From CBDAUN01 sp965214615 (GTDB taxonomy: Bacteria > Pseudomonadota > Gammaproteobacteria > Arenicellales > JAJDZL01), in the NCBI GenBank assembly GCA_965214615.1, contig OZ243952.1:868001-932000 (forward strand): DNA of 64,000 nucleotides, read 5' to 3'. The notes beneath the pieces are model-generated. The model saw nothing but the letters and a program-made list of their open reading frames with translations, had not been told where the DNA came from and searched no databases. A program made the translations under genes and the position numbers. This document shows, piece by piece, positions 1 through 8,737 of the stretch. The stretch's first letter is position 1. Every line of letters begins with the position of its first letter.

Positions 1-659
1 TGCGTCAGGCAACTGAGAGTGCGGTTCGTGAAATCGTAGGCAGCAGCACAATGGATTTTGCCATTACCGAGGGACGTGCGGAAATTGCGCAGGGAACCAA
101 GACGCTGCTGCAGGAAATTCTTGACCGCTATACCACGGGCGTAAATATCAGAGCGGTCGAGATGCAGAATGCCCAGCCGCCGGCCGAGGTCAAGGCGGCC
201 TTTGACGATGCGGTGAAGGCGCGTGAAGACGAAGAGCGGCTGAAGAACGAAGCCGAAGCGTACTTTAACGATGTGATTCCGCGTGCCAGAGGAAATGCCG
301 CCAGAATTGTGCAGGAGGCCGAGGGCTACAAGGCGAGCGTGATCGCCCGGGCCGAGGGTGAGGCGTCCAGATTCGAGCAGATTCACGATGAATACCGCAA
401 GGCCCCGGAAATTACGCGCGACCGACTGTATCTGGAGTCGCTGGAGGAAGTGCTGAGCAACTCCTCTAAATTGCTGATTGACCAGCAGGGCGGCAACAAC
501 ATTATCTATTTGCCGCTGGATCAGTTGATCAGGCAGCGCCAGTCTTCGAACGAAGGCAATTCGGGCGACAGCCGGGTCGGACCGGTCTCCGGAGGCACGG
601 ATTTCGGAGGAACGAACCGCGACACCCGCAGCCAGAGTCGCAGCGGGCGGCAAGGATAG
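1..659 (+). CDS. hflK: HflK, C-terminal part (cut by window edge)
   Basis: Partial gene, open from the first full codon at position 3, so it starts upstream of the window. HflK and HflC form the membrane-anchored SPFH/band-7 complex that surrounds and modulates the FtsH protease. The visible part holds the end of the SPFH domain (the stretch around 'SAVREIVGSS' and 'MDFAITEGR') and the long charged helix rich in Ala, Glu and Arg. It ends in a Gly/Ser/Arg-rich tail of about 40 residues, as HflK proteins do. An ATG at 51 lies inside the conserved domain and is not the real start. hflC follows 27 bp downstream, the usual order. Confidence 0.95.
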   Translation, partial: RQATESAVREIVGSSTMDFAITEGRAEIAQGTKTLLQEILDRYTTGVNIRAVEMQNAQPPAEVKAAFDDAVKAREDEERLKNEAEAYFNDVIPRARGNAARIVQEAEGYKASVIARAEGEASRFEQIHDEYRKAPEITRDRLYLESLEEVLSNSSKLLIDQQGGNNIIYLPLDQLIRQRQSSNEGNSGDSRVGPVSGGTDFGGTNRDTRSQSRSGRQG

Positions 660-686
660 ACTCTGAACGAGATTTAAGGAAGGAAA

Positions 687-1574
687 ATGTCATTCAAGAC
701 CACATTAATTGGAATCGTGCTGATCATCGCAGGCGTGCTGGTATTTGAAACCGTCTATTTCGTCGATGAGCGGGAAAAGGCCATCGTGTTTCAGTTCGGG
801 AGAATTGTTGAATCGAACGATCAGCCTGGAATTCATATCAAAAAACCGTTTATCAACAGTGTTCAGTTCTATGATGCGCGAATTCAGACCATGGACGCGG
901 ATCCGGAACTTTATTTGACCGGCGAAAAGAAGAACCTTGTCGTCGATTCATTTGCAAAGTGGCGTATTCGCGATGTTGCGAAGTACTATGTCACGGTTGG
1001 CGGACTGCAGTCCAATGTTCGTGCGCGTCTGGCGCAGCGGGTCAACGACAGTTTGCGCCAGGAGTTCGGCAAGCGCGAGGTTAAGGATGTGATATCCGGC
1101 GATCGCGCGGAAATTATGGAACTGGTGCGTCGCGCGGTCGACGCCGAGGCCAATGAATTCGGCGTCGAAGTGCTGGATGTGCGCCTAAAGCGCGTTGATC
1201 TGGATCCGGAAGTCAGCGAACGGGTCTACAGCCGAATGGAAGCCGAGCGGTCTCGGGTCGCAAAGGAATTGCGTGCACAAGGAGCCGAAGCGGCGGAGCG
1301 CATCCGGGCTGACGGGGACCGGCAGCGTGAGATCATTTTGGCCAACGCTTACAAGGAAGCTCAGGAAATCCGTGGAGAAGGTGACGCAAACGCAACTTTG
1401 ACCTATGCCACCGCATTTGGCAGAGATGCGGAATTCTATAGGCTGTATCGCAGTCTCAACGCCTATCGCACAACGTTCGGCGACGAGAATGATTTGCTGA
1501 TTCTTGAGCCGGATTCTGAGTTCTTCCGGTATTTCAAACAAAGCATAGATGGCACGTCCGCACAGGCGAATTAG
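687..1574 (+). CDS. hflC: HflC, FtsH protease modulator
   Basis: Protein of 295 aa, normal HflC length. One N-terminal membrane segment (about residues 5-24) is followed by a band-7/SPFH domain ('VDEREKAIVFQFGRIV' near residue 27) and a long helical region (about 180-240). It pairs with HflK to form the HflKC cage around FtsH in the inner membrane. An AAGGA ribosome site lies just before the ATG. It follows hflK and precedes a DUF2065 gene by 9 bp, so the three are probably one operon. Strong family match by eye. Confidence 0.96.
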   Translation: MSFKTTLIGIVLIIAGVLVFETVYFVDEREKAIVFQFGRIVESNDQPGIHIKKPFINSVQFYDARIQTMDADPELYLTGEKKNLVVDSFAKWRIRDVAKYYVTVGGLQSNVRARLAQRVNDSLRQEFGKREVKDVISGDRAEIMELVRRAVDAEANEFGVEVLDVRLKRVDLDPEVSERVYSRMEAERSRVAKELRAQGAEAAERIRADGDRQREIILANAYKEAQEIRGEGDANATLTYATAFGRDAEFYRLYRSLNAYRTTFGDENDLLILEPDSEFFRYFKQSIDGTSAQAN

Positions 1575-1583
1575 CCACAGCCG

Positions 1584-1775
1584 ATGACGGGCCTGAGTCT
1601 TGTCCTTGCCGCAATAGGGCTGATATTCGTTATCGAAGGGCTGCTGTGCCTTGCAGTCCCGAATTTTTTGCGAAGGACTATGAAGGCAATGCTTGAATTG
1701 AGCAATTCCACGATTCAAAAGACAGGTATGGCAGCTGCCATATTCGGCGCTGTCTTGCTGTGGCTTATTGCGTAG
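1584..1775 (+). CDS. DUF2065 (YjeT-like) small membrane protein
   Basis: Protein of 63 aa made of two hydrophobic helices (about residues 3-25 and 45-62) joined by a short polar loop ('VPNFLRRTMKAMLELS'). This is the size and layout of the DUF2065/YjeT family, which sits directly after hflC in many gammaproteobacteria. Its function is unknown; an inner-membrane role near HflKC or FtsH is only suggested by position. Confidence 0.85.
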   Translation: MTGLSLVLAAIGLIFVIEGLLCLAVPNFLRRTMKAMLELSNSTIQKTGMAAAIFGAVLLWLIA

Positions 1776-1846
1776 GCGTTGTTGCAGACCGCTTCGCTGC
1801 TCGACTTGAGTCTCTCGGACAGGTCCTGAATTCGAGTGTTATTTTA

Positions 1847-3031
1847 ATGAACTCTCATCCGTGGACGCAGCTCGAAGGAGTCGAACAGATTCTGCCGAAC
1901 GAAGGCTGGGACTATGAGCAACTGCGTCGAAAGCTGCTCGACCGGCTGTATCTTAACGGCTATGAGCTTGTCGTTCCTCCTTTGGCTGATTTTGCAGAGT
2001 CCTTGCTTTCCGGCGCCAGCGAAGATCTGGACGTAATGACGGTAAAGGCTCCGGATCATGTGAGCGGCCGGCTGTACGGGATTCGAGCGGATATGACACC
2101 TCAAGTCGCCCGTATTGCAGCTTGCCATATGCCGGTATCGGATCAGGTTGTCCGCCTGTGCTATTTGGGGCCGACGCTTCTTGCGCGCGCGGCCAATCTG
2201 GGCGGCAGCAGGGAGTTGATGCAGTTCGGCGCTGAATTGTTCGGATCTTCGGCTCCTGAATCTGATTGCGAAGTAATGCGGCTGATGGTCGAGGCGTTGC
2301 AAATAGCCGGGGTCGACCCGCTTTCAGTCTCAATTGGGCACGCGGGCATCATTCGCGAGGTGTTTCAATTGTTCGAATTGGATCCTCGGCTGCAAAATCA
2401 ATTGCTCGATGCGCTAAGCAGGAAATCAAAACCCGATATCAAGGAATATTGCGCGCGACATCAAATCGGCAGCGATGCTGCGGATGTCATGCTGGTTTTG
2501 ACGGACCTGAATGGCAGCGTTGACATGCAGGCGCAGGCAGACAGCCGGCTTGGAGGAATGGCCGACGGGATCGACGCGGCGATTCATGAGTTGAATGTCG
2601 TTGTCGAGCTTGTGCGTGAGCGCGTGAGCGGCATCCATCTGCATTTGGACTATGCGCAGGTGGGCGGCTACCGGTATCACACAGGAACGACATTTTCAGC
2701 CTACGGACCTGGATTTGGTCAGGCGCTGGCAAAGGGAGGGCGCTACGACGGGGTGCTGTCCGCATACGGAGTGCCGTGCCCGGCGACTGGATTCAGCAGT
2801 GACCTGCGGCTGCTGCGTCACCGATGGCGGTCGAACAAAAGCAAGCCGCTTGCAATACCTGCCGATGCCGATGTTCCAAGTGATGTGATCGAGTCGCTGT
2901 TTGAACGAGGTCAGCGGGTGGTATACGAATTGCCGGGGCAGGATCCCTCGTCGATCGGTGCTGTTGCCGATCACAAACTCAGCAAACGCGGCGATTCATG
3001 GGAAATTACGCAAATCAATCAGGAAATTTGA
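1847..3031 (+). CDS. hisZ: HisZ, ATP phosphoribosyltransferase regulatory subunit
   Basis: Protein of 394 aa resembling the catalytic core of histidyl-tRNA synthetase ('IRADMTPQVARIAA', 'ELMQFGAELFG', 'GYRYHTGTTFSAYGPGFG', 'GGRYDGVLSAYG'). It lacks the complete synthetase and anticodon-binding C-terminus. HisZ binds short-form HisG and confers activity and histidine feedback in the first step of histidine synthesis. The ATG at 1847 is chosen; the frame is open 87 bp further up, but that part overlaps the DUF2065 gene and does not look like family sequence. HisZ followed by purA after hflKC is the standard gammaproteobacterial arrangement. No hisG is in the window. Confidence 0.93.
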   Translation: MNSHPWTQLEGVEQILPNEGWDYEQLRRKLLDRLYLNGYELVVPPLADFAESLLSGASEDLDVMTVKAPDHVSGRLYGIRADMTPQVARIAACHMPVSDQVVRLCYLGPTLLARAANLGGSRELMQFGAELFGSSAPESDCEVMRLMVEALQIAGVDPLSVSIGHAGIIREVFQLFELDPRLQNQLLDALSRKSKPDIKEYCARHQIGSDAADVMLVLTDLNGSVDMQAQADSRLGGMADGIDAAIHELNVVVELVRERVSGIHLHLDYAQVGGYRYHTGTTFSAYGPGFGQALAKGGRYDGVLSAYGVPCPATGFSSDLRLLRHRWRSNKSKPLAIPADADVPSDVIESLFERGQRVVYELPGQDPSSIGAVADHKLSKRGDSWEITQINQEI

Positions 3032-3035
3032 ATCT

Positions 3036-4325
3036 ATGCCAAAGACAATTGCAGTGTTCGGCGCTCAGTGGGGCGATGAGGGCAAAGGCAAGATTGTAGA
3101 CTCGCTAAGTGCGCATGCCGACTGTGTTGTCAGATTTCAAGGAGGACACAACGCCGGTCACACATTAGTGGTTGACGGAAATAAGATCGTCCTGCATCTG
3201 ATTCCGGCAGGCGTATTGCACGATCAAGTCACGGCCTACATTGGAAATGGCGTTGTTCTGTCGACTGAATCATTGCGCAAGGAACTTGATGAGTTGCGGG
3301 ATTTCGGTGTCGATATAGACGGACGCTTGAAAGTCAGCGAAGATGCTGCGCTGCTGCTCGAAAGTCATAGCGCGCTCGATATGGCGCGTGAATCGGCACA
3401 AGGCCGACAAGCCATCGGCACCACAGGCAGGGGAATCGGTCCGGCTTACGAAGACAAGATTGCACGGCGCGGATTACGTGTACACGACTTGTTCGCAGGC
3501 GGCGAATGGCACGGCAAATGCAAGACCTTGATCGACTACCATAATTTTCTGCTGGAAAATTACCACGATGCGCCGACCGTGGACGCCGCACAGACCATCA
3601 AGAATTTGGAATCTGCATCCCAATGGCTCGAGCCTATGGTTTCGGATGTCAGCACAGAGGTGAATGCGGCCATTGACGACGGCAAGCGGGTGCTGTTCGA
3701 GGGAGCGCAGGGTTCGATGCTTGACATTGACCATGGCACATATCCGTTTGTGACGTCGTCCAATACCGGGTCGAGCGCCATCGCTTCGGGTGCCGGCGTA
3801 GCTCTTTCCAGAGTCGGCTATTCGCTTGCAGTGGTGAAGGCGTATGCTACGCGCGTCGGATCAGGGCCTTTTCCTACGGAGTTGTTCGATTCCTCGGGCG
3901 AGCGTCTTGCGAAGCGCGGGATGGAATTCGGTGCCACCACGGGGCGTCCTCGCCGCTGCGGCTGGTTTGACGCGGTGGCGATGAGGAGAGCTCATCTGAT
4001 CAACCAATTTACCGGCATGTGCATTACAAAGCTTGATGTACTCGATGGCTTTGACCGCGTGAAAATTTGCACTGACTACTGCCGCGCAGGCGAAACGATT
4101 GACAACAGTCCGGGCAGTGCCTGGCAGTTGGCCGAATGCGAACCTGTCTACGAAGAATTGCCGGGGTGGCACGAGTCTACGCGCGGGGTCGCCGAATATG
4201 ATCGGCTTCCCGATAACGCCAAATGCTATCTGGACCGGATATCCGAACTATGCGACATCCCTGTCGCTATGATTTCGACCGGTCCTGAACGCAGCGATGA
4301 AATCGGCGTTCAGACTATCTTTTGA
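3036..4325 (+). CDS. purA: Adenylosuccinate synthetase
   Basis: Protein of 429 aa, normal length. It joins IMP and aspartate using GTP to give adenylosuccinate, the first committed step to AMP. The N-terminus carries the GTP-binding/catalytic loop 'QWGDEGKGKIVD' and 'GGHNAGHTLV'. Further motifs are 'TTGRGIGPAYEDK', 'FEGAQGSMLDIDHGTYPFVTSSN' split over about residues 220-245, and 'TTGRPRRCGW'. The ATG at 3036 is 4 bp after the hisZ stop, so translation is probably coupled. The frame extends upstream into hisZ, but that extension is not part of the family. Confidence 0.97.
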   Translation: MPKTIAVFGAQWGDEGKGKIVDSLSAHADCVVRFQGGHNAGHTLVVDGNKIVLHLIPAGVLHDQVTAYIGNGVVLSTESLRKELDELRDFGVDIDGRLKVSEDAALLLESHSALDMARESAQGRQAIGTTGRGIGPAYEDKIARRGLRVHDLFAGGEWHGKCKTLIDYHNFLLENYHDAPTVDAAQTIKNLESASQWLEPMVSDVSTEVNAAIDDGKRVLFEGAQGSMLDIDHGTYPFVTSSNTGSSAIASGAGVALSRVGYSLAVVKAYATRVGSGPFPTELFDSSGERLAKRGMEFGATTGRPRRCGWFDAVAMRRAHLINQFTGMCITKLDVLDGFDRVKICTDYCRAGETIDNSPGSAWQLAECEPVYEELPGWHESTRGVAEYDRLPDNAKCYLDRISELCDIPVAMISTGPERSDEIGVQTIF

Positions 4326-4349
4326 TGTCTTGCCCGGCTGAGGCGGAAC

Positions 4350-4823
4350 TTAAACGGTAATAGGGTCGCCGGCGCTGATTTTTCCGCTATTTGCGATATG
4401 TGCCCGGAGTCCGGCGCGTCCGCGCCACTGTCTTACGAGTTTGGGATGACCGGTCAGTCCGCTCAAGTAGGTGCACGGTTCGCACAGCCTCTTGCCGACT
4501 ACTGTCACTTCGCCGACTTGAAAGGAACGGCCGACAAGCGCATTCAGGTCAACGCCGCGGGTGATGACGTTGCGGCGGCACTGTGCGTATTCGAGCGAGA
4601 TGCCGTGTTCTTTGGCGAGTTCTTCGAATGCCTCTGATTCGATCAAGGTAATTTCCTGATCCGGTTCGATTTGGGGTTTTGAAAAAGTGCCTGCCATGGT
4701 GTAGTATCGGTCTCCCATCAATCCGCGACCTTCAATTGCGCTGACGGTGCTCAGTTCCTGCATGTCTCCGCCCGCGTCCGGTGTGATAAAAATGTGCATT
4801 ACGGCGGCGCTGTCGCTTTTCAT
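4350..4823 (-). CDS. MOSC domain protein
   Basis: Protein of 157 aa, almost entirely one MOSC domain, the beta-barrel sulfur-carrier domain related to the C-terminus of molybdenum cofactor sulfurases. Visible marks are 'GRGLMGDRYY' near residue 32, 'ESEAFEEL', 'RRNVITRGVDLN' and the conserved Cys region 'RLCEPCTYL' near residue 110. Free-standing MOSC proteins of this size (YiiM/YuaD type) are thought to move sulfur to Mo-enzymes or reduce N-hydroxylated compounds; the substrate here cannot be read from sequence. It is convergent with purA, 24 bp apart. Confidence 0.85.
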   Translation of the reverse strand: MKSDSAAVMHIFITPDAGGDMQELSTVSAIEGRGLMGDRYYTMAGTFSKPQIEPDQEITLIESEAFEELAKEHGISLEYAQCRRNVITRGVDLNALVGRSFQVGEVTVVGKRLCEPCTYLSGLTGHPKLVRQWRGRAGLRAHIANSGKISAGDPITV

Positions 4824-5037
4824 CGCATCTCCTTGGGAATAAGTTCCGTTCAGTTTGTAGGTTTCAAATTGAGGAACCGGTATTTTACTCGGCGCGGCTA
4901 TTGCAGGGTTGAACGAATTGGTCTGGTCGCTTCAATCAGAGTACACTACGGACCGGCCTTTGCGAATGGGCGCGCATTCACCTGTTCCCGCCTTGGTGCT
5001 AGGCAATCGCTTTTTGATTCGGACGGACAATGGAGCA

Positions 5038-5223
5038 ATGGAATTCGGGTCCGCAGGACTGAATGTCATTTTTTTGATTTTTACCGGCGCGATAGCCTGC
5101 CACGCCCTGACCTACAGGGATGCCGAGGGCGGCCGCGACCCGGTGCGATTGCTATTCGGGTGCATTGCACTGCTGTTCTTCATGCGGGTTCTGTTCCATG
5201 ATGTACTTGAGTTATGGAAATGA
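5038..5223 (+). CDS. Small hypothetical membrane protein
   Basis: Predicted protein of 61 aa with two hydrophobic segments ('LNVIFLIFTGAIACHA' and 'LLFGCIALLFFMRVLF') and a basic/acidic loop between them. The frame is open back to a TTG at 4909 and an ATG at 4966, but the ATG at 5038 gives the most plausible membrane protein. I do not recognise the family. It lies 62 bp upstream of another membrane protein gene on the same strand. Confidence 0.5.
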   Translation: MEFGSAGLNVIFLIFTGAIACHALTYRDAEGGRDPVRLLFGCIALLFFMRVLFHDVLELWK

Positions 5224-5285
5224 TTCGCCATCGCTGCCAAATCGCATCATGATGATCTGCACCGGCGTAAAACGGTAGTTCGCAA

Positions 5286-5864
5286 TTGGATACCGGTGCC
5301 CACATCGTATGCAATTTGCTGATTCAAGGCAGGCATCGGCTTCCGAGATTGCAGTTGTTTGCGGTCGTGATCATAGGAGCCATCGCGCCGGACCTGCCGA
5401 TCATTGCATTTTATGCGTGGGAGGCCTTGGTATTGAACACTCCGGAACACGTTATCTGGTCTGAACGCTACTATTTGCCGGGGTGGCAGAATTTCATTGA
5501 TGCGTTCAATTCGATTCCGATTACTCTGGGGTTGCTTGCGGTCGCGGCGGCAATACGCTGCAAATCGATGGCAGTCCTACTGGCAGGCGTGCTGCTTCAC
5601 ATTGCCCTTGATTTACCGCTCCATCACGATGATGCGCACCGGCATCTTTTCCCAATTTCGGATTGGCGGTACGAGAGTCCTGTTTCGTACTGGGATCCGG
5701 CTCACTACGGAAACATTCTCATGCCGCTGCAAGCGATGTTCGTTGCTGCAGGTCTTGTCTGGTTGTGGTTCAGGCATCGCGGCCGTTTTGAGCGGGCCGC
5801 GCTGGTCGCGCTTGGTTCGGTTTACCTGTCATTCATCGTATTTGCTGCGGTGGTCTGGGGCTAG
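5286..5864 (+). CDS. Membrane-bound metal-dependent hydrolase-like protein
   Basis: Protein of 192 aa with about four membrane helices and a His/Asp-rich core: 'MDTGAHIVCNLL' at the N-terminus, 'IGAIAPDLP' near residue 31, and 'LHIALDLPLHHDDAHRHLFP' around 103-122. This pattern matches the DUF457/YdjM-like family of membrane-bound, probably zinc-dependent hydrolases; the reaction is unknown. The start appears to be TTG at 5286, as the conserved N-terminal motif begins there and no ATG is available. It is convergent with the TPR gene, 5 bp apart. Confidence 0.65.
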   Translation: MDTGAHIVCNLLIQGRHRLPRLQLFAVVIIGAIAPDLPIIAFYAWEALVLNTPEHVIWSERYYLPGWQNFIDAFNSIPITLGLLAVAAAIRCKSMAVLLAGVLLHIALDLPLHHDDAHRHLFPISDWRYESPVSYWDPAHYGNILMPLQAMFVAAGLVWLWFRHRGRFERAALVALGSVYLSFIVFAAVVWG

Positions 5865-5869
5865 CGGGG

Positions 5870-6448
5870 CTACTTCTTGTAGCTTCGCTGCATTTGATCG
5901 ATTTCGGGAACTGACAGCAATTGTTCGGATTCCGGCTTTTCGAGTTCCGACAGAATGTAGTTCGCGCGTTCGGCGATGCCTGGCGGTTTTGCCGGCTGAT
6001 TGCGCAGGAATCTAGTCAGCCAATGCGGTCCGTCGGCGATGTCAGGATCAAGTCTTAGCGCTAGAACGTAGTCTTCGACCGCGAGACGGTAGTTTCCCAT
6101 GCGGTCGTGCAGGATTCCTCGATTCGCATAGGTTCCGGCAAAATCCGGCTCTAGGGCGATCGCTTCTTCAAATGCGCCCAAGGCTTCCGGAAACCGATTC
6201 AGCGCCATCAGCGAACGCGCTTTGCCGCGCATTGCGCTGATGTGTGTGGCATCCTCATCAAGGGCAGTCTGGTATTTGCCTAGTGCGCGTTCGTAGTAGC
6301 CATCTTCGAACAGGGCATTGCCGGCATGGTACGCCGTGTCTCCCGGAGCCCGTTTGGCAACGAAGCTGTCATACAGCCCCCATGCGACCCACGCCAGAGC
6401 CATGGCTATGGCGGTGTACTTTAGAAACCGATACAGCTTCGGATCCAT
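5870..6448 (-). CDS. TPR-repeat membrane-anchored protein
   Basis: Protein of 192 aa with one N-terminal membrane segment (about residues 9-26) followed by three or so tetratricopeptide repeats (about 38-140: 'GNALFEDGYYERALGKY', 'GKARSLMALNRFPEALGAF', 'ANRGILHDRMGNYRLAVEDY'). TPRs bind partner proteins or peptides; here they would face the periplasm or cytoplasm on a membrane anchor. The ATG at 6448 is preferred over a longer frame (to 6514), because it gives a clean N-terminal anchor and avoids overlap with the upstream gene. Probably an operon with the small membrane protein 7 bp upstream. Confidence 0.75.
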   Translation of the reverse strand: MDPKLYRFLKYTAIAMALAWVAWGLYDSFVAKRAPGDTAYHAGNALFEDGYYERALGKYQTALDEDATHISAMRGKARSLMALNRFPEALGAFEEAIALEPDFAGTYANRGILHDRMGNYRLAVEDYVLALRLDPDIADGPHWLTRFLRNQPAKPPGIAERANYILSELEKPESEQLLSVPEIDQMQRSYKK

Positions 6449-6455
6449 GAACTGA

Positions 6456-6683
6456 TCACGGAAGTATTTTGAAGTTGAACAGCAAAGAGAAAGCCAGGCA
6501 CACGAATGTCGCAATCACGTAGGCCCTTTTTTTCTGACCGTCGATTTTATCCTGATCCAGCGTCCGGCCAAGCTTCCGTTGCAGTCGACGTACGCTGATT
6601 ACATGGATCAAGCGGCTGACCGGAAAAAAAAGCGCAACCGCAAGCGCGATGACCCACAGCCAATACTGACTCGTTATGGACAT
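6456..6683 (-). CDS. Small two-helix membrane protein
   Basis: Protein of 75 aa with a hydrophobic N-terminal helix (about residues 7-30), a basic cytoplasmic-type loop ('SVRRLQRKLGRTLDQ') and a second helix (about 52-70). The layout looks like a real conserved small inner-membrane protein, but I do not recognise a named family. It is transcribed just upstream of the TPR protein gene and probably with it. Confidence 0.6.
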   Translation of the reverse strand: MSITSQYWLWVIALAVALFFPVSRLIHVISVRRLQRKLGRTLDQDKIDGQKKRAYVIATFVCLAFSLLFNFKILP

Positions 6684-6744
6684 ATCCGATAGGCAAATTG
6701 AACGAACGCTGCAAGCGAATCATTCGAATGATTTGGAGAGTCCA

Positions 6745-7215
6745 TTATATTCGTGACCCGATGCCGACGTATTCGTAGAAAGGTGTTGCTCGATCATGCC
6801 TCACTTCTGGCGAGTGCGGCGAGACCATGATGCCGCATTCATCGGGAGAATGAAATTGCGTGCATTCAGGACAGCCCGTGCGATGATCTGCGCCAAATCG
6901 GCATCGGTCATTCGGACCCGCGAGCAGCCTGTCGCCGAATATCAACGTGTTATCGTGATCACGCAGCGCCAGGTTCAGTACGAAATTATCTCCGTGAACA
7001 TCTGCAATTCGGTTCAGGCCCGAAAAATCTATTTGTGATCGGGTTGCCGACGCCTTCACTTCAATTCCTACTATGCATCCATGCCGATCCTCGATGGCCA
7101 GATCAACTATATTGCGCTTTTTGTCACAAGAGTGCGAAACAAACAGCGCTCGCAAGGCCAGCTGGCCCTGGTTGCCAATTCGATCATGTTCTTTCAATGA
7201 CGGCTTCGCCGTCAA
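6745..7215 (-). pseudogene. Remnant of a DUF4143-type ATPase
   Basis: An open frame of 156 codons contains a recognisable C-terminal segment of the AAA-ATPase/DUF4143 family. 'RHGCIVGIEVKASAT' is the PD-(D/E)XK-like motif (E-x-K), followed by 'DFSGLNRIADVHGDNFVLNL' and 'FGDRLLAGP'. The expected N-terminal P-loop ATPase (about 300 residues) is absent, and the residues after the motif do not look like family sequence. It is most likely a decayed fragment rather than a working gene. Confidence 0.6.
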
Positions 7216-7360
7216 CGGTGCCGGGGCCTGTTGTCTTGGTAGAATTCACTTTTCGGACCATTTGGCTTGGCTGCGACCCAAAGAATTGTTCATCTGCTGC
7301 AAGCGGCAGTTGAGTGTTTACACAAAGTGCGTGCCAATAAATTATTATGTTCAACTTTCA

Positions 7361-7381
7361 AATTGCAGGCATCCTGCAATT
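7361..7381. promoter_or_regulatory. Perfect 9-bp inverted repeat upstream of GcvT-like gene
   Basis: Two perfect 9-base arms, AATTGCAGG and CCTGCAATT, separated by 3 bases, lie 66 bp before the GTG of the first GcvT-like gene. The spacing and symmetry suit a dimeric repressor operator. As RNA it would form only a tight 3-nt-loop hairpin without a following T run, so an operator is the more likely reading. No regulator gene is adjacent. Confidence 0.45.
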
Positions 7382-7447
7382 GAATATTGGTTTCAACAGC
7401 GCAGCCGAAATCCAAGCTGCGCTTAATCGAATGGAGGAATCCTATAA

Positions 7448-8629
7448 GTGGGCAATCTTCAGGAAGCGTCAGATCTGACAAACACGGTGGAAATAAGCGC
7501 GCGCCGTTTCGAGGAGTCGCCGTTTATTGAGCGTACCGACAGTCCGCAAATGGTACGCGGCGTTTATGCGGGGCGCTATTTTCCGATCTCCATGGGCGAG
7601 GACTGGATTGAGTATTACTGGCGTTTGCGCCGCAAGGCGCTGATCTTCGATGTGCCGGAAAAACCGGTTGAAATATCGGGACCCGATGCTGTGCCTTTTC
7701 TCGAAAAAGTGCTGTCTCGGAAGGTCGCTGCAATGACTGAAGGGCGAGGCTATTACGCTGTCGCCTGTACGCCGCAGGGCGGGATATTCATGGATGGAGT
7801 GGTTTTCAGACTTGGCGAGAACCGGTTTTGGTATGTGCAGGCTGACGGTCCGTTTGAGACTTGGCTGATGGCCAATAGCGGCGGCTTCGACGTAGAAATA
7901 TCCGATCCCCATTCGCGGGTCATTCAGATCCAAGGCCCCGCGTCCTTGGCAATCATGAATGCAGCGTCGCAAGGGGCTATTGACGATGCTATGAAATACT
8001 ACCGGTCGGGCTACTTCGACATTGGCGGTCAGAATCTCTACGTTTCCCGTACTGGCTTCACCAATGAGCTGGGCTATGAGATCTACTGCGACGGCGCTGT
8101 CACTGATCACTTGGCGTTGTGGGACTGGCTCGTGGATTGCGGCAAGCCGCATGGGATGGAGTTTTCGTCAACCCGTGCTTTGACAATTCGTCGTATCGAG
8201 GGAGGAATCCTTGGTAATTTGACCGACATTGACACAACCATGACGCCGTTCGAGGCTGGGCTTGCGCGATTCATAGATATGGACAAGGGCGATTTTATCG
8301 GGCGCGAGGCATTGGTCGGCAAGGATACGAGGTCGTGCCTGTTCGGCCTGACCTGCTCAACCGAAACTCCTGCAGCCGGCAGCGTGGTGATGGATCGCGA
8401 CAGCATCGTCGGACACATCACTGCGGGCGTGCCTTCACCGACTCTGGGTCTTGGCATCGGATATGTCCGTTTCAAGTCGCCGGGGGAGTGGGTTGGGAGA
8501 ACCTTGTCGATGCGATTGCCGAATGGCAGCGTCCACGAAGGCGAGATTGTCGAGCTGCCATTTTTTGACCGTGAAAAGAATCTTGTTCGCGGCGTAGGCC
8601 AGGCCATGCCGACAAGTCCTGGTGCATAG
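7448..8629 (+). CDS. GcvT-like folate-dependent (amino)methyltransferase 1
   Basis: Protein of 393 aa of the GcvT superfamily: tetrahydrofolate-binding core plus the C-terminal barrel. Visible marks: 'DVPEKPVEISGPDA' near residue 74, 'GGIFMDGVVFRL' near 113, 'IQIQGPASLAIM', 'YVSRTGFTNELGYEIY' near 200, 'IRRIEGGI' and 'TPFEAGLARFIDMDKGDFIG' near 275. Where glycine-cleavage T-protein usually shows two consecutive Asp, this protein has Met-Asp. A THF-dependent demethylase (DmdA-like) or another C1-transfer role is therefore as likely as glycine cleavage, and no gcvH or gcvP is nearby. Start GTG at 7448 with GGAGG ten bases upstream. A paralogue lies at 12787-13941. Confidence 0.82.
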   Translation: MGNLQEASDLTNTVEISARRFEESPFIERTDSPQMVRGVYAGRYFPISMGEDWIEYYWRLRRKALIFDVPEKPVEISGPDAVPFLEKVLSRKVAAMTEGRGYYAVACTPQGGIFMDGVVFRLGENRFWYVQADGPFETWLMANSGGFDVEISDPHSRVIQIQGPASLAIMNAASQGAIDDAMKYYRSGYFDIGGQNLYVSRTGFTNELGYEIYCDGAVTDHLALWDWLVDCGKPHGMEFSSTRALTIRRIEGGILGNLTDIDTTMTPFEAGLARFIDMDKGDFIGREALVGKDTRSCLFGLTCSTETPAAGSVVMDRDSIVGHITAGVPSPTLGLGIGYVRFKSPGEWVGRTLSMRLPNGSVHEGEIVELPFFDREKNLVRGVGQAMPTSPGA

Positions 8630-8737
8630 GGGTTCGGCGCAGTTGAATATCCATGCAGCAAGAGCAAGAAAATTCTAAGCTGCCGTCACGTGCAAGGGCA
8701 TCGAATCAAGGCGCGCACACTGGAAGAGACTAGCGAT

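Noticed and set aside
7216..7447. Glycine riboswitch upstream of the GcvT-like gene
   Set aside because: No tandem aptamer-like conserved segments were seen; the region only has the 21-bp palindrome.
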